Source of the DNA: Chrysomallon squamiferum
Taxonomy: Eukaryota > Mollusca > Gastropoda > Neomphalida > Peltospiridae
Direction: 5' to 3'
Length of the DNA stretch: 64,000 nt
NCBI GenBank assembly: GCA_012295275.1
Contig: CM022673.1
Location: 4,778,605-4,842,604 of the forward strand
Under the pieces are notes generated by a model. That model saw nothing but the letters and a program-made list of their open reading frames with translations. It searched no databases and was not told the DNA's origin. The position numbers and the translations under genes are program-made. Positions 13,373-26,381 of this stretch are shown piece by piece. Every line of letters begins with the position of its first letter. Within the stretch, counting starts at the first letter, position 1.

Positions 13373-15200
13373 GAATGTGTGTATGTATATTCACACACAC
13401 ACACACACACGTATGCATATACATTACTGCATCTGAGCACTCTTATGTTCCTGCATGCATGAATAAAAACTGTGCCTACTGAAGCCATCATCAAAAAAAC
13501 ATTTCACTTTATACAGATAGTTTTTGTTTATATCCTGTAATATTCAAGATCAAGGCCAGAACTTGAAAAACAACTGAAAACACAGTCTGTATGATGCTCA
13601 GAAAACATTTTGAAATGCTAAATAAATATTTTCTTTCTCAGAAACAAAGCAATCATAATTAAAAACAAGTCAGTGAAGATGTGGAAAAACAATCAGTGGT
13701 TGGTTCACTTAAGGACTGTACAATGGTAAATTAGATGATAACGTGAGGTCTTTCCAGATGGGAATTAAAACTAGAGTATGTTCATTTTTTTTAATTTCTA
13801 AAGAACACGTTTGAAAGAAACCTTTTCAAAGGAGTTGAAAAACATACAAGAATTAAAAAAAAAAAAATTATAAATAAGGTAATGACATTTTAATGATATA
13901 TAAAAAAAATTAACTAATAATAATAAAAAGAGTAATAAAATTTTAAATAAATGCATAAAAAAAAAAAAAAAAAAAAAAAAAAATAATAATAATAATAATA
14001 ATAAAACTAACTAAATAAATAAATAGATAAACAAACCGGTGAAATTTTCAATAGACAAATAAAAATTTAAATAATAAAAAGAAATTTTTAAAATAAAACC
14101 AGAACCAACAAAAAATTAATAAAGCAAAACATAAATTATGGATTCTGATTTAAAACAATTATCTACTGACTGCACAATCAAATCTTTAACTAGAAGGAAA
14201 ATAGAATTATGATACTGTATAAGAAAAAAACAAGAAATGATACTGATAATGATTACATTTAAAAAATTTGTTTGAACAAATTAAAATCAGTGAAAATTCT
14301 AAATAAAGAATGAATTTAAAATTACGAAAAATAAATGGCTCCAGTTATTTTTGGTTTTATAAAAAGAATTTTTAATGTTGTTAAGTTTCGTTTGTTTTTC
14401 AAAACATATTTTTATTTGTTTTCTGTCTGGATGTAAATTATAAATAATTTAATTAAGAAATGATGTAAAAATTTGTAATGAAAATGTGTGGAATTAAAAT
14501 CTTCTATTAATAAAACAAACAAATACGTCAGTGACAAATGGTTAAGAAAACAAGAAGAAGACAAACATTATCCATACACATTCATTACATTAATTCCAAA
14601 TTAATATATAAAACACCATCCATGTCAAGAAAAGTCAAATTAAGAACAACATCCTTTAACTAAAATGATGGATTTGTAAATAAACCAATGAGAAAAACAA
14701 ACTAATCATTACAAGTCATTGCCCAGGCAAATGTTGTTGCACCATTGCATAAACAAATGGATTGACAACTGTGGTTATTAATTGAAAAATATACTTTAAT
14801 GAATAACCAGACGTAAAAACAGGTCAATGTACAAGAAAACCATATAAACAAATTTGTTATATCAAATTTTGATATGTTGTTAAAAATGGGTTTATGTGTA
14901 TTTTATCTTTCTAATCTAGTAACTGAACTGATAGATATTAATTTTTAAAAATACTTTTGTAAACACTATTATTTGCTGGATCTAAAAAACAACAACAACA
15001 AAAAATACAAATAAAAATACAAAAAACAAGCAAAAAGAACCATTCCTTTTTTTCTGGACAATTTGGCCATGCACATATAGACACATACAGACACAGACAT
15101 ACACACGCTATAAACACACATATACACTTACTTATATACCCTCATATACAAACACATACATGCACATATATTATACACATACATGTAGAAAAAATACATT

Positions 15201-15593
15201 TTACAAAAAAATAAAAAATAATAATAATTCAGATTTCAAACAAAATTCCTGTAGACAGCTAAACAGAATGAAAACTGTGCCACATCGGGTGTTTTCATCA
15301 TGTTTTTTGGACTGTCTGTCTTCAAGAACTGTGTGAAGTACTCTATAAAAGAAACCATTCCTAGCTGAAAGGATTGCTGGACGATCCTTCTGATAAGATT
15401 TTAAGAAATTCTGTACTTGTTCTTTTCTCAGCACTGGCAGTATTGGCCATATTTCAGTTCTTAACATGACACTCAGACAATCAGACACTACTGTCACAGC
15501 TGTCTCTGAAAAACCCAGTCTGTTCCATATGATGTTCTGTGCAGTCTGGATAAATGTTTCTATGTCTGTCACATTGTTCTGGCTTTCAAATTT
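15201..15593 (-). pseudogene. Open coding-like segment of unknown origin
   Basis: An open frame of about 130 codons has no ATG at its start. It reads IETFIQTAQNIIWNRLGF, SETAVTVVSDCLSVML, RKEQVQNFLKSYQKDRPAIL and RNGFFYRVLHTVLEDRQ. It ends in low-complexity LLLFFIFL at an AT-rich border. The middle looks helical and protein-like. Upstream there is no good pyrimidine tract for an acceptor, so it is more likely an exon remnant or captured fragment than a working exon. It lies about 290 bases beyond the 15882-16035 MLH1 exon, in the next intron, and is not MLH1. I do not recognise it. Confidence 0.35.
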
Positions 15594-15881
15594 TCAATAG
15601 TGTTTTCAGTTAATCAGACTATTTTTATTATTATTATTATTATTATAATAATATATATTTTTTCTTACTTATTGTGAACTGTATAATGTCCAGTCTTGAA
15701 ATGATCTGTTAAATTAATGGATTTTTGTTTTTCTTATGTCACTTTCAGATGTTCTTTTTTCACTGTTATTCTTTGTTGGGGCTTTTTTTTTTATTCTGGG
15801 GAGGATGGATTCAGCAGCAACAAAATTTTCCATTACACACACATTAAAACTGAGCAACAAAGGATATGTAAAACTACACAC

Positions 15882-16035
15882 CTGAGTGAAAAAGGTTCTG
15901 GACGTGTTTGATCCTAGAAGTTTTGTTTCTATGACACACTGAATACTTTCAGTGATGGAGTCTTCGTGCAGGAAATGTACTTCATGTTTGGTGGGGTGAA
16001 TGTTCACATCAACGTTCTGTGCAGCTATTTCTAAA
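15882..16035 (-). CDS. MLH1: MLH1 exon (human exon 11 equivalent), end of transducer domain
   Basis: The 154-nt exon encodes [38 protein letters not shown] and [28 protein letters not shown] is the strongest MutL-family signature in the window. Its lysine is the conserved transducer-domain lysine that reaches toward the ATP site in MutL proteins. The acceptor is TATTTGTAG and the donor is ACTCAG|GTGTGTAG. It begins with the T that completes Ser and ends on a codon boundary. The open frame continues past the donor into intron sequence, so a naive ORF call would add a false tail. Confidence 0.97.
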
Positions 16036-17708
16036 CTACAAATAAATAAATAAATATGTATTTATTTTCTAATGAAAGGTGTTTACATAAGTAATTAACA
16101 ACAACAGTGACAACAATAATAACAAAATCACAAAATCTTATTTTGGGTTTTTAACTTGGTATGTATTTGGGTTTTCATGTGTGTTCAGGAATGGAAATAC
16201 ATTTAAATAGCAATCTTAAAGTGCAAAAAAGAATTTAGGTTAAAATGCAAATGAATTTATAATAACAATAACAACAACAACAACAACAACAACAGCAACA
16301 ACAACAGCAACAGCAACAAATGTTTTGAAAACAAAACCCTTTAAACTAAACAAAATAAATTAGGAACTAATTACCCCACCAAAAAAAAAAAAAAATTTAA
16401 AATTTAAAAATTAAAAAGATATATTTAAGATTAATAATAATCTGAAAAGGCAATGACAAATACCTTTATAATATAAATGTACTTTCTGTTATGAGAAATA
16501 TAAACATAAATTACTTTAAATATTTCATAATTTTAAAATATATTATTAAACATTTTTAATTGGATTTTAAGAATAATACAAAAAAAAAAATAAAATAAAA
16601 TAAATAAATAAAAAAAAAACAAGGCCAATACTATATAACAATATACATATTTAAATCAGCTATTTTGTATTTTATATTTTTAAAACTACTTGTTTTCTTA
16701 CAATTATATGTACACATTAAAAAAAAAAAAATAAAAAAAATATATATATAAATCTTCATTTTGTACCTTTTGCTCATTAGAAATATAATCAAAATGATGG
16801 CGCTTCTTAATAACAGTATAACCACAAATTGTGTGATTCTTGCCATTTCCTTGTACATGTATACTACATGTTTTTATTAATTAGACCCAGTGATAGGAAA
16901 TGTGATTGTCAGTAAATCAATAGATATATAAAACACAGATGTAAATGGATGATACAGATCTTGTTCAGGTAAAATAAATGTTTAATGATACCTTGATAAA
17001 AAAAAGTTTACCAACAGAGATAAAATTTTAATAATTATTTAATGTGAGCAGAAAGTCAATGATTTTTTTTATCAATAAATAAAAATGGAAATAGGCTTTT
17101 TTGTTAATAGTGGCTTTTATTATTATTATTATTACTATTACTACTGCTGCTACCACTACTACTACTATTATTTTTACTACTACTTGTGTTGTTGTTATTA
17201 TTATTTACATTTTTAATCATTATTCATGCTGATAAGAAATTCTGTGATACTTGTTTGTGAGTTGTTTTTAGAAACAAAGCAAAGGTTCATCGTTTTCAAT
17301 ATTACTGACTTATTATTATTATTACTATTACTACTATTATTATTATTTTACCAATCTGTTCATGTATGCCTAACATGGACACAATTTCTGAATACACATA
17401 AAACCAAAAGTTCATTCCAGGACTGAAAACTCATTTGTATTACTGAACAGGTGATAAACCATTTGAATTACTGAAGTGAACATTATCTGTATTCACAAAA
17501 TCTTATCATTTTATCATCATTTCTAAGTGATATTTTATCATCAAAATCTGATTTTTTTATAATCATTATGTAACCTTCTTTTAATTTTTTTAAATGTGCA
17601 CACACACACACATCATCAGCATTTAATACTTTTGACATTATGAATGCATTTTAACATGTTTTCTTATTTGAAGTTCAAATATCAAATGCCACTTCACATT
17701 TATATTTT

Positions 17709-17821
17709 CTACTTCTTGTAATGACTGTAAAATGTCAACAGTTTCTGTACAGCAGTGACAAACTGATTTATCAGGGAGAGTAATCCTACAAGTTATACCA
17801 AAAAATGAAGGACATACTTGA
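17709..17821 (+). repeat. Dispersed repeat, copy 1 of an inverted pair
   Basis: This stretch of about 110 bases contains AAAATGTCAACAGTTTCTGT and ACAAACTGATTTATCAGGGA/GAGTAAT. It matches the reverse complement of 34637-34762 at most positions. The two copies lie in different MLH1 introns. No ORF or tRNA-like promoter boxes are evident, so the class (SINE, MITE or LINE tail) is open. Confidence 0.72.
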
Positions 17822-18038
17822 GGTTGTGTTTTTTCTTTAATTGGTTTTTTAATTGTTTTTATTTTGTGTCTGAGGTTTCAGTGTGGTCTTACAGGCAGTT
17901 TGATAATAAAAATGAAAATATAACAGTGATATATGTAAAATATGTAAGCAAATGTAGCAGTGATATATCTAAGAGGACAGTGAAATAAAATATAAATGAA
18001 CATTTCACACTGGTAAGCTGTATGACTATTTGATATGT

Positions 18039-18041
18039 CAA

Positions 18042-18084
<43 letters not shown>

Positions 18085-18121
18085 AAATGTATAAATAAAT
18101 AAATAATAATAATAATAATAA

Positions 18122-18152
<31 letters not shown>

Positions 18153-18196
18153 AAGAAGAAGAAGAAGAAGAAGAAGAAGAAGAAGAAGAAGAAGAA
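18039..18196 (+). repeat. (AAAT)n / (AAT)n / (AGA)n compound microsatellite
   Basis: AAAT repeats (18039-18108), a short AAT run and about 75 bases of AGA repeat follow each other. Poly-Leu frames read from the minus strand are artefacts. Confidence 0.96.
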
Positions 18197-19416
18197 AAAA
18201 TAATGATAATAATAATAAGAAGAAAAAGAAGTAAAAAAAAGAAAAGAACAAAGAAGATATAGTTAAGATATTTTGGGCTTTAAAACAAGATTTAATAATT
18301 AACCTCCCTCATAACTTTATTGAGCAGGTTTTAAAAATAATCCCAAGATTCAAAAATAATTTCTAAACTTTATAAACCTCTCCTCCATTTTCTGTAACTA
18401 GTCTGGTGAAATTTTTAGCTGTAAAACATGAATCAACAATTAAGAAGCAATTTATTGAAAATCTTTTTCAAAACTGAATTAATGGATTTGTTTGATCTGG
18501 GTCTTTTGAGCATCAGTGGTCTTACTATTTTTGAAAACCTAATATATTCACATCCTTTTCTGAGACATGAACATTCTTGTAGACTGTGTTCTGTAGTTGA
18601 AAGAAAATTGTTCTAATAATAAAAAAAATTATTAAAAAAAGATGAAAATATCATGATCTGTGGAACTAAAATAAAAATAGCGTGGAGGAGGAGGAGGAAA
18701 CAATAACTTTATTATTCTTCACACAGTTATGGCAAAACTAAATGGAAATTTAATTTCCAGTCACAGAAGTCTTCACATAAAGAAAATCAGTAATAAAAGC
18801 AGGTGTGGGCTGTAAGCTTAGAGGAAAAATCTTTGTCTGAGGTATGAACAAAATGAAGGACCGATCCTTCATGGAACACTTATTAAGCCATTTTCCAGTT
18901 TGTTTGGTGCTCCGTAATAATGTGTGCAAAATTAAGTGCTTTCCTGAATAATATTTGATTAAAAAAAAAAAAAAAAAAAAAAAAAAAGTATAATTTAAAA
19001 AAAAAAAAAAAATTCCACAAGCAATTCTTACTGATCATTTACATGCACTTCACATTCATTGTAAAAATCTGTCCTGGGAAATCTGTTGGAATGGGCCAAC
19101 AGGTTAAATAAAGGAAAATTGATTCTGAAAATCTGAATGTCTGAGGCCAGTGCTGTAAATCTTCTCAAGTGTAATTCTGGATAAGCTGATCCTGACAGAA
19201 CTAAAGGAAGTCAGTCCAGTGTAACAGATGTGGCTGAATCTGTGAAAGGCTGAACCGGGCACTGCTTCTTATTTCCTTTTTTTTCTTCTCAGAACCCCTT
19301 TTCAAATAATTTTGAAGGTTGGTGCTACTTGTAATTAAATTTTAAACTGGTATAGCAGTACAATGAACCATGCAGTAAAGTTAAACCATATACATGTTTC
19401 AGTATATTCAGTATAT

Positions 19417-19748
19417 GTCTGTCTGTCTATCTATATCTAACTATCTATCTACCTATCTATCTAATCTATATCTATCTATCTATTAATCTATACACTGATT
19501 TATCTATCTACTGTAATTATCTGTCTATCTATATCTAACAATCTGTCTACATATCTATCTAATCTGTATCTATCAATCCATACATTGATCTATCTATTTA
19601 TCTATATCTAACTATCTATCTAATCTGTATCTATCTATCTTTCAATCCATACATTGATCTATCTATCTACTATATTTATCTATCTATATCTATCTATCTA
19701 ATCTGTATGTATCTATCTATCTATCAATCCATACATTGATCTATCTAG
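19417..19748 (+). repeat. CTAT microsatellite with higher-order structure
   Basis: An array of CTAT/CTGT repeats is interrupted by a recurring word, AATCCATACATTGATCTATC, at about 19574, 19642 and 19725, with an older variant near 19482. Blocks of about 70-90 bases have therefore duplicated as units on top of simple slippage. Confidence 0.88.
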
Positions 19749-20538
19749 AGTATTTAGATATTGGCAGAATCAATGATACCAAGGATAACAGAATTCACCG
19801 TCCCATCATGCTGACACCAGAGCTGTTCCACTATTTTAACTGATACACAGTTTAATGAAAACAACATAAAGAACTACCCTACCAGTGAAAAAGGATTCAT
19901 CTTTAATCATCTTATCATGAAAAACACAATACCAAGAATAATTATCCAGTCTATAATTAAAACAAATTGTGCTTGAAAGTGAGTTTAAAAAATTAAAAAG
20001 TCATAATTTTATAAAATGCATAGTAAAAAAAATATATATATTAATAAAACAATAAAAAAATAAAATTTTGAGCACGTATAGATAAAACTCTTTATCTACA
20101 GAACCATACATAAAAATTTTTATTTAATAAATAAACAATAACTTTAAACAATGTTGAAATAAAAGTAATAATCTCTCTTCAAAAATTCATAAACCTCTTT
20201 CATTACTGTTGATTATAATGCAACACAGAAAAATTTAAAAAATAATTTTAATCTTCTTTTTTTCAAAAGGTCAAAAATAAATGTCATTCTGATTTTTAAA
20301 TAAATAAATAAATAAAGGTGTTAAATTTTATAAATTTAAAAAAAATGTCTTTGTTTATACAAGACAGACAATAGATAGAGAATATATGGATGGATGGATA
20401 AATGCTTTTTAACTTGAAGAGATATGGATGGATGTTTAGTTAAAAGTAATGTAAATATATCATTCAGGTCATAATAAAAATGTCACATTTTGAAACCTAA
20501 TGATAATACACATAGTACTAATGTCAAAATTTATATAA

Positions 20539-20908
20539 ATGTGACCCAGCACATATAACCAGGTCTTTAAGTAGAATTTTGGCTGACTGGTGTTATTAAC
20601 ATTTTCAGATTCCTGACTCCATAAGCTTCATTTTGAACCTCATTCACCTCTGTATCACTTTTAGTTTCAGAGATAGATTGGGCACTTAGGAAGTAACAGT
20701 GTTCATTTAAGTGCTCTAAAACATATCTTAAGATTAATAACTGTCAGTTTCATCTCTGGATCAAAGAAATAAGGTGTACATATAAACCAATTATTAACAT
20801 ATCGAAATATAATTTTTTTTTGGTCACTCCACTATTGCTGGCTAAAGTTTAATAAGTTAATATGTGGTTATGAGACTTAGGACTTGGTTCTTTGTGAAGG
20901 GTCACATC
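20539..20908 (-). mobile_element. MITE copy A, GTGACCC-ended family
   Basis: The element starts ATGTGACCCAGCACA and ends with the inverted ATGTGACCCTTCACA. Read on the minus strand it aligns along its length with copy B at 25735-26123. Shared blocks include TGAAGCTTAT/GAGTCAG/AATCTGAAAAT and a TCTTTGA/CCAG..ATGAAA block. There is no coding capacity. It lies in the intron between the 26382 and 15882 MLH1 exons. I could not define the target duplication with confidence. Confidence 0.82.
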
Positions 20909-21664
20909 AGTAACAAGAGTGAAGAAAAGATTAAAGTTACTATAAAAATGAAAATATCCGGAAAACTGATGCTCTGCCCATTTAAACACAATCTAAGCTA
21001 AGTCATAAAACTAAGTTACAGCCTGAAAAATAAAATATATATTTCAAAAAAAAAATGAAATCATTGTTTGAAGGAATCAGACAAAGAGAACTAATGTAGG
21101 CCAAGCAACCTGTCAGAAACACAAATTGATGACAAATATTAAAACAGCAAATGACAATTTTTTTTCTTTGTTTCAGTTTTGAGGTTTATATTTTTTGTTT
21201 ATTAGTATTATTTTTTTTTAAATAAAAAAAAATCTGAAAGCAATTTCTTTTGTGACATACAGACTAGATACTATTTTGACTGAACCAGTTTAACTTTCAC
21301 ATTCTCAGGTTCACAAAAAGATTATTACAAATCACTAGAATTCAACAGAGACTGGTGTGGTAGTAAAATCGTAAAAAAGATGTTTTATAATTCATTTAAA
21401 AGCCAACATACATTACTTCTCAACAAGAGATCTGTCGAATTACACAAAATTTAATCAAACTGATCTCTTTTGTATCAGTGATGTCATAAAACAGTCATTT
21501 ATTTTGTAAACCTATTCCATTTCCTCAAAATATCTGTCACAAGGTTTAAATTTCAGCTGTGACAGATTTTTGTATTTTCAATAGTTTCTCTTGATCTATG
21601 TAGAAATCAGTTCATCCAATACTAATGATCTGTACTGGGGTAATACAAAGTGATGAAAAAAAGT

Positions 21665-21697
<33 letters not shown>

Positions 21698-23754
21698 AAA
21701 TAATAAATAATTAGTAACAACAGCCACAATAATATTTATAATAATGGTGATGGTAACAATATTAATATTACTACAACTACTACTACTACTACTAATAATA
21801 ATAATAAGAAGAAGAAAAAATACAACAATAAACAAATTAATAAATAGATAATATTTTAATAAAACTTGTGAATAAAACCCTCTCCTTTAACACCATACAA
21901 GTTTACATATTACTATATTTATTTTCATTATAATAATTCTCCATAATCTTTACGCATCTCTGGATGCTACAATTTTACAGAGATTTGTATTCTGGCAGTT
22001 TGGTAATGGATAAACATCTGGTGGAATCTCACACTTAATAATAACACATTTTACACTTAACTCAAATTTTGTGTCCCTGTTTTGGTTTTGCTTTTTAAAT
22101 AATTTTATGGCATGTAAAGATTCATGGAGTAGGGATATTAGGCTGAAGAGACTGCACAAATTTATTTTTCCTTGGTACGCACAACACATTGTGTTTACTC
22201 CTCACAAGGTCACTGTAAAACATTTCTTTCTTACATGCTGTATTAGTGACTGTATTAGCATGATGTATGGTAATAATCGCCAATAACTATTCTTCCTCAC
22301 ACACCAACACAAGATTTAGGGATTTAATAACTTTACTACAGTGTCTTCAGCAATTCAATTTTCTTTTCTCACGCTGTGCAGTAAAACTGAAGTAAATATG
22401 CTCTGACCAGTGAAACCATTTGTAATGGAAAGTCAGTGCACCAACCATACAGGCGCCGATGCATAATAATTTGAAAGATTTTGATGTTGAAATTTTGATT
22501 GGATTATACTGAAACCTGGCAATAGTGGTGATTACTGTGCCTTTGGCCCTTATTTTTATAACTCTTCATTTATCCTGCCATCAACTCATGGTACATCTAG
22601 CTGTGGTATGTACTGCAGTGCTAACTAAGAACAACTGGCAGAAAGTACCATAAGAGAGACAGAGTTTAACATTATGATCTAATATTAAATTGTTTACCAA
22701 GCTTGATAGTTATGATGAATTTACTATCGTTTTAGTGTTCACCTAACACACCTAGAACCTTTGCCTCTGAAATCTGGAATACTATTGCTGCTTACCTATT
22801 ATTGTGTATGGCTTAGAACCAATGTAACTTCTTCTTCTTTTTTTTTTTTGAAGATAGCTGATGTTGAATGTTATGAAAATATAGTTTATTTGAACTTTAA
22901 TAATAATGGAAAATTATGTGCCAGTTTTAATAACTTCTTTAACATCAAGTTATTTATTTATTTGTTAATTAATTAATTTATTTTCTGGTGCAGTCAACAG
23001 AAAAAGTATTAATGTAACCATTTCTAGTAAAATCTTAAAACTGAAAAAAACACGACAGCACGACATTTTTCAGTGATGGCTTGACAGCTGGTACTGTGAC
23101 TTAATTTCTTATTTGATGTGCTTAATTGCAAATGTCACGGTGACTTGTTCCGAAATAGAACATTCTTTCTGATATATCAAGTCTACCGGACTGTGAATAT
23201 ACAAGATTTGTTGCTGCCTAAAGATAACTGTTTCAGCAATGGGCTTCACATTTCAAATGGTTATTATAAAAACCATCATTCGTTCTTCATAACGATCATT
23301 AACTTTTATTTTATTAGTATTATTATTGTTTAAAAAATATGTAAGGGTGTCATTTAACAAATTTCGATTCATTAATTCAGGTGACCCATTTTCGGCACAA
23401 TCTGAACATGCTTTGAAGATCAGTTTCTTTAATGGAGAAAAGAAGGTGAATCAACACAACCACAACCAGTGACAAAAAAAAAAAAAAAAAAAAAAACAAA
23501 GAAGAAAAAAAAAGATATCTATGTCAGATTTCTAGACAGGTCAATAGATGGGTTAACTGGTTACCTGATTTCTGCAGCCAGTTAGACAAACAATTCATCC
23601 ATTAGCTACATTAATAATAAATGACTTTTGGCTATCTAGTCCAATGTCAATGTATGAATGTGCTTGACTATGTGGAAAATTTGATAATTTTTAAAAAATA
23701 ATATTATATACTAACAGCAAAATAATTCTGTTAATTTACCACAATGCTGGTATA

Positions 23755-24379
23755 CAGGGTGTCCCAAAAGTAACCGAACCGCAAAACTTAAAAATAATTA
23801 GATATTAAAAATAACAAACTTAATTCCATCTTTTATGTTATCTTATGTTATCATTTTATGTTATCTTTTGTACTATTCATTTACTTCTGTCAGTAGCAGT
23901 CTTTGGAATGATTTTTGTTACCTGATTGTAGTGTCCTTTGTGATTGAGACTTCTGTTTTAGCGTGCACTACTGGACTCTTCATGGTTTGACTTGAAATGG
24001 TACCCTAACTCTTAAAAATGCAGCAAAGAACTTTAGATTTAAACAAACGTATCTTCATTATTAAGAATTACTTGCAAGATCCCCGGATCTGACACCACCT
24101 GATTTCTTTCTGTGAGGAGTTCTAAAAAATGCAGTTTATGCTAATAAACCTAGGATCACTGATTAACTGAAACAAAGTATTCAGCACGAATGGAACCAAA
24201 TTTCAGTGGAAACTTGCCAAAAAGTATGTCGCAGTGTTGTCAAAAGGTGTCGTGATAATACTGAAGTTCAAGGTAGACATTTTGAACATTTGTAAATACT
24301 AAATATACAGATTAAATTTGTTGTTTTTAATATCTAATTTTATTTAAGTTTGCGGTTCGGTTACTTTTGGGACACTCTG
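23755..24379 (+). mobile_element. Internally deleted mariner-type DNA transposon with ~70 bp terminal inverted repeats
   Basis: The left end CAGGGTGTCCCAAAAGTAAC and the inverted right end CAGAGTGTCCCAAAAGTAAC match over about 70 bases with a few mismatches and one indel. TA flanks both ends (23753-23754 and 24380-24381), the target duplication expected of the Tc1/mariner superfamily. The interior carries both ends of a transposase gene but not its middle. At 625 bp the element cannot move by itself. The high match between the repeats suggests it is not very old. Confidence 0.93.
24018..24295 (+). pseudogene. Remnant of a mariner-type transposase (N- and C-terminal pieces only)
   Basis: The N-terminal piece from 24018 reads MQQRTLDLNKRIFIIKNYLQ. 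About 24077 it gives way, in another frame, to the C-terminal piece RSPDLTPPDFFL and then NAVYANKPRITD and VCRSVVKRCRDNTEVQGRHF, ending at 24295. PDLTPPDFFLWG is the block that carries the third catalytic acid of Tc1/mariner transposases. Here the W codon is TGA, and a second stop follows at the IDELK-like position. The central catalytic region is missing, so the product is inactive. Confidence 0.88.
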
Positions 24380-24998
24380 TATAATAAACAAATAGTTTGA
24401 GGATAACTAATAGAAAAAAAAGAGAAAGAGAAAACAAATATTTAAAATAAACAGTATTTTAAAGGATTTAAAGTCTGAATTATGTAAAGAATTACGTTAT
24501 TTAAAAATAAATGTCCAAGTATGTGTTTGTTAATATTTTGTTTTATTAATTTCTTTACAAAAGTACAAAATTAATCTCTTGAAATCCAATACTTTAGTTT
24601 ATATGTGTTTATAATAAATATGGAGCAAAAAACTAACAGAAATTTATTAATATTATGATTCTTTCTTATCAACAGAATAAAATTAAATTTAAAAAATCAA
24701 AAAAATCATCAAACACTGCATAAACATTTTTTTTGGAATAAATATTAATAATAAATATGTGAACAAAACATTTATGAATTTTATTTTTGAGAACTTCAGA
24801 TTAATGACACGAAGGGAATTGTATGAAATAAACTTGATAATTTTTGACATTTGTGATGATGTGAATGCCAAATCCACTTTACACACATCTTTTCAAAAAT
24901 TATCAAGTTAATTTTTTGTATGAATTAAATTGGGATGTATTAGATAATTAATAAAAATGTTTTAATTTGACATTATTTATATATATGAAAATATATAA

Positions 24999-25043
<45 letters not shown>

Positions 25044-25734
25044 GCTTTCTTGTGCTTCCTCTAAAGGTAACTATAGATAATCAGTTTAAAAGAAAAAACT
25101 ATCTGAATCACATAATTTACTCTGACCTTTTTTCTAGATCTGACAATACATTTTACTAATCAAATAAAGTACTGTTAATGGATATGATATTGATCAAATA
25201 AAAGTGTGTATATTAATTACTAATAATTGAACTGCATTTTAAAAATAATAATTCATCATTTAATGAAGGAATAACATCAATATCAGGATAGGAAATTAGT
25301 GATTTTTTAAAATGATGAAATAACACACACCCACACACACACTCACACAAAAAAAAAAAAAATAATAATAATAATAATAAAAAAATTAAAATAAAAATTA
25401 AAATAAAATAAAATTCAACAGATTTAGGGCCAGCTAATTATATTTCAAAATGTGACAAATTTTTATGTTGCTTTACTGTCATATTTTATTATGAGCAATA
25501 ACAGGTTGCCCAAGAACAATACAATAACAACCTGGAAGTATGAAGAGTTTTACTAATGTTTTAACAAGTAATAGGCTGTATGATAATTGTCTGTAACACA
25601 CAAACAATATGAAGTTCACAGGAGTACCATTAAATAATAATTCATATTCAGCAGTTGGCAGCTATCTGTCATTCTGTGAGCCAGACAAATATGTATTAAC
25701 AAGTTTGTTATATAACTTACAAATGTAAAGAAAA

Positions 25735-26123
25735 TATGTGACCCATCACACTGAACTGAATCTTAAGTCACATGGCCAAGTATTAAGCTTTAGCTAACAA
25801 TAGTTGTGTGATAATAATTGTTTGATTTTGATTCTTTTTTTTAATTAAAAATGGTTTTAGACATATATTATCTCTTTGACCCAGTCATGAAATTGATAGA
25901 AATTAATCTTACAGTATGTTTTAAAACATTTTTATTGACAATATACTCTGCTCAATGGAAGAAACCCAGCAATTTGTCTAGACACATCTAGTCATATTAC
26001 TGGAAATAAATGCAATGCAGGGATGAATGAGAAATAAAAATGAAGCTTATCGAGTCAGCAATCTGAAAATATTCATAACTACAATTAGCAGAAAGACATG
26101 ATTCAGCGTGATGGGTGACATAT
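25735..26123 (+). mobile_element. MITE copy B, GTGACCC-ended family
   Basis: The left end ATGTGACCCATCAC is mirrored by ATGTCACCCATCAC at the right end (one mismatch), followed in both by CTGAA-type sequence. The interior matches copy A in the opposite orientation. At about 390 bp with no ORF, it fits a non-autonomous DNA transposon. It ends about 260 bases from an MLH1 exon. Confidence 0.82.
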
Positions 26124-26381
26124 GATGTTGTGATAAACTGAATTTACACAAACAGTTTGGCATGCATTTACTACGAGATAATTCTGTGGTAAGTCAGAGA
26201 GATATGCATTTAAGAATTCATGATTTGCATATTTTGTTATGGTGAGTACTGAAGCTACATTTTAACATCCCCGTAAAATCTTGAAAAATCTAAAAATATA
26301 TATCCGTTCTCTAACTTTATTTTATTTTATTTTAACAATTATTCAGGTCTTTTTTTTGTTGGGTTTTTTTAAACTAGTTAC

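Larger units (their letters stand above)
13205..15881 (-). other. MLH1 intron after the exon 11-type exon, 2.7 kb
   Basis: It contains poly-A, CT (13302-13369) and AAT (13980) runs, A-rich low-complexity sequence, a CACATA-rich stretch (15070-15185), and the unexplained open segment 15201-15593. Confidence 0.85.
16036..26381 (-). other. MLH1 intron between the exon 10- and exon 11-type exons, 10.3 kb
   Basis: It contains CAA repeats (16268-16319), the 18039-18196 compound microsatellite, the CTAT array (19417-19748), both MITE copies, the mariner remnant, the repeat copy at 17709, CAA/ACT runs (21665-21800) and a long poly-A (24999-25040). I see no gene. Confidence 0.85.

Noticed and set aside
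15717-15911. Plus-strand frame overlapping the MLH1 exon at 15882
   Set aside because: It is the antisense shadow of MLH1 exon and intron sequence.
17889-18251. 120-codon Leu/Phe-rich frame on the minus strand
   Set aside because: It is a translation of AGA, AAT and AAAT repeats; the poly-Leu run follows the repeat exactly.
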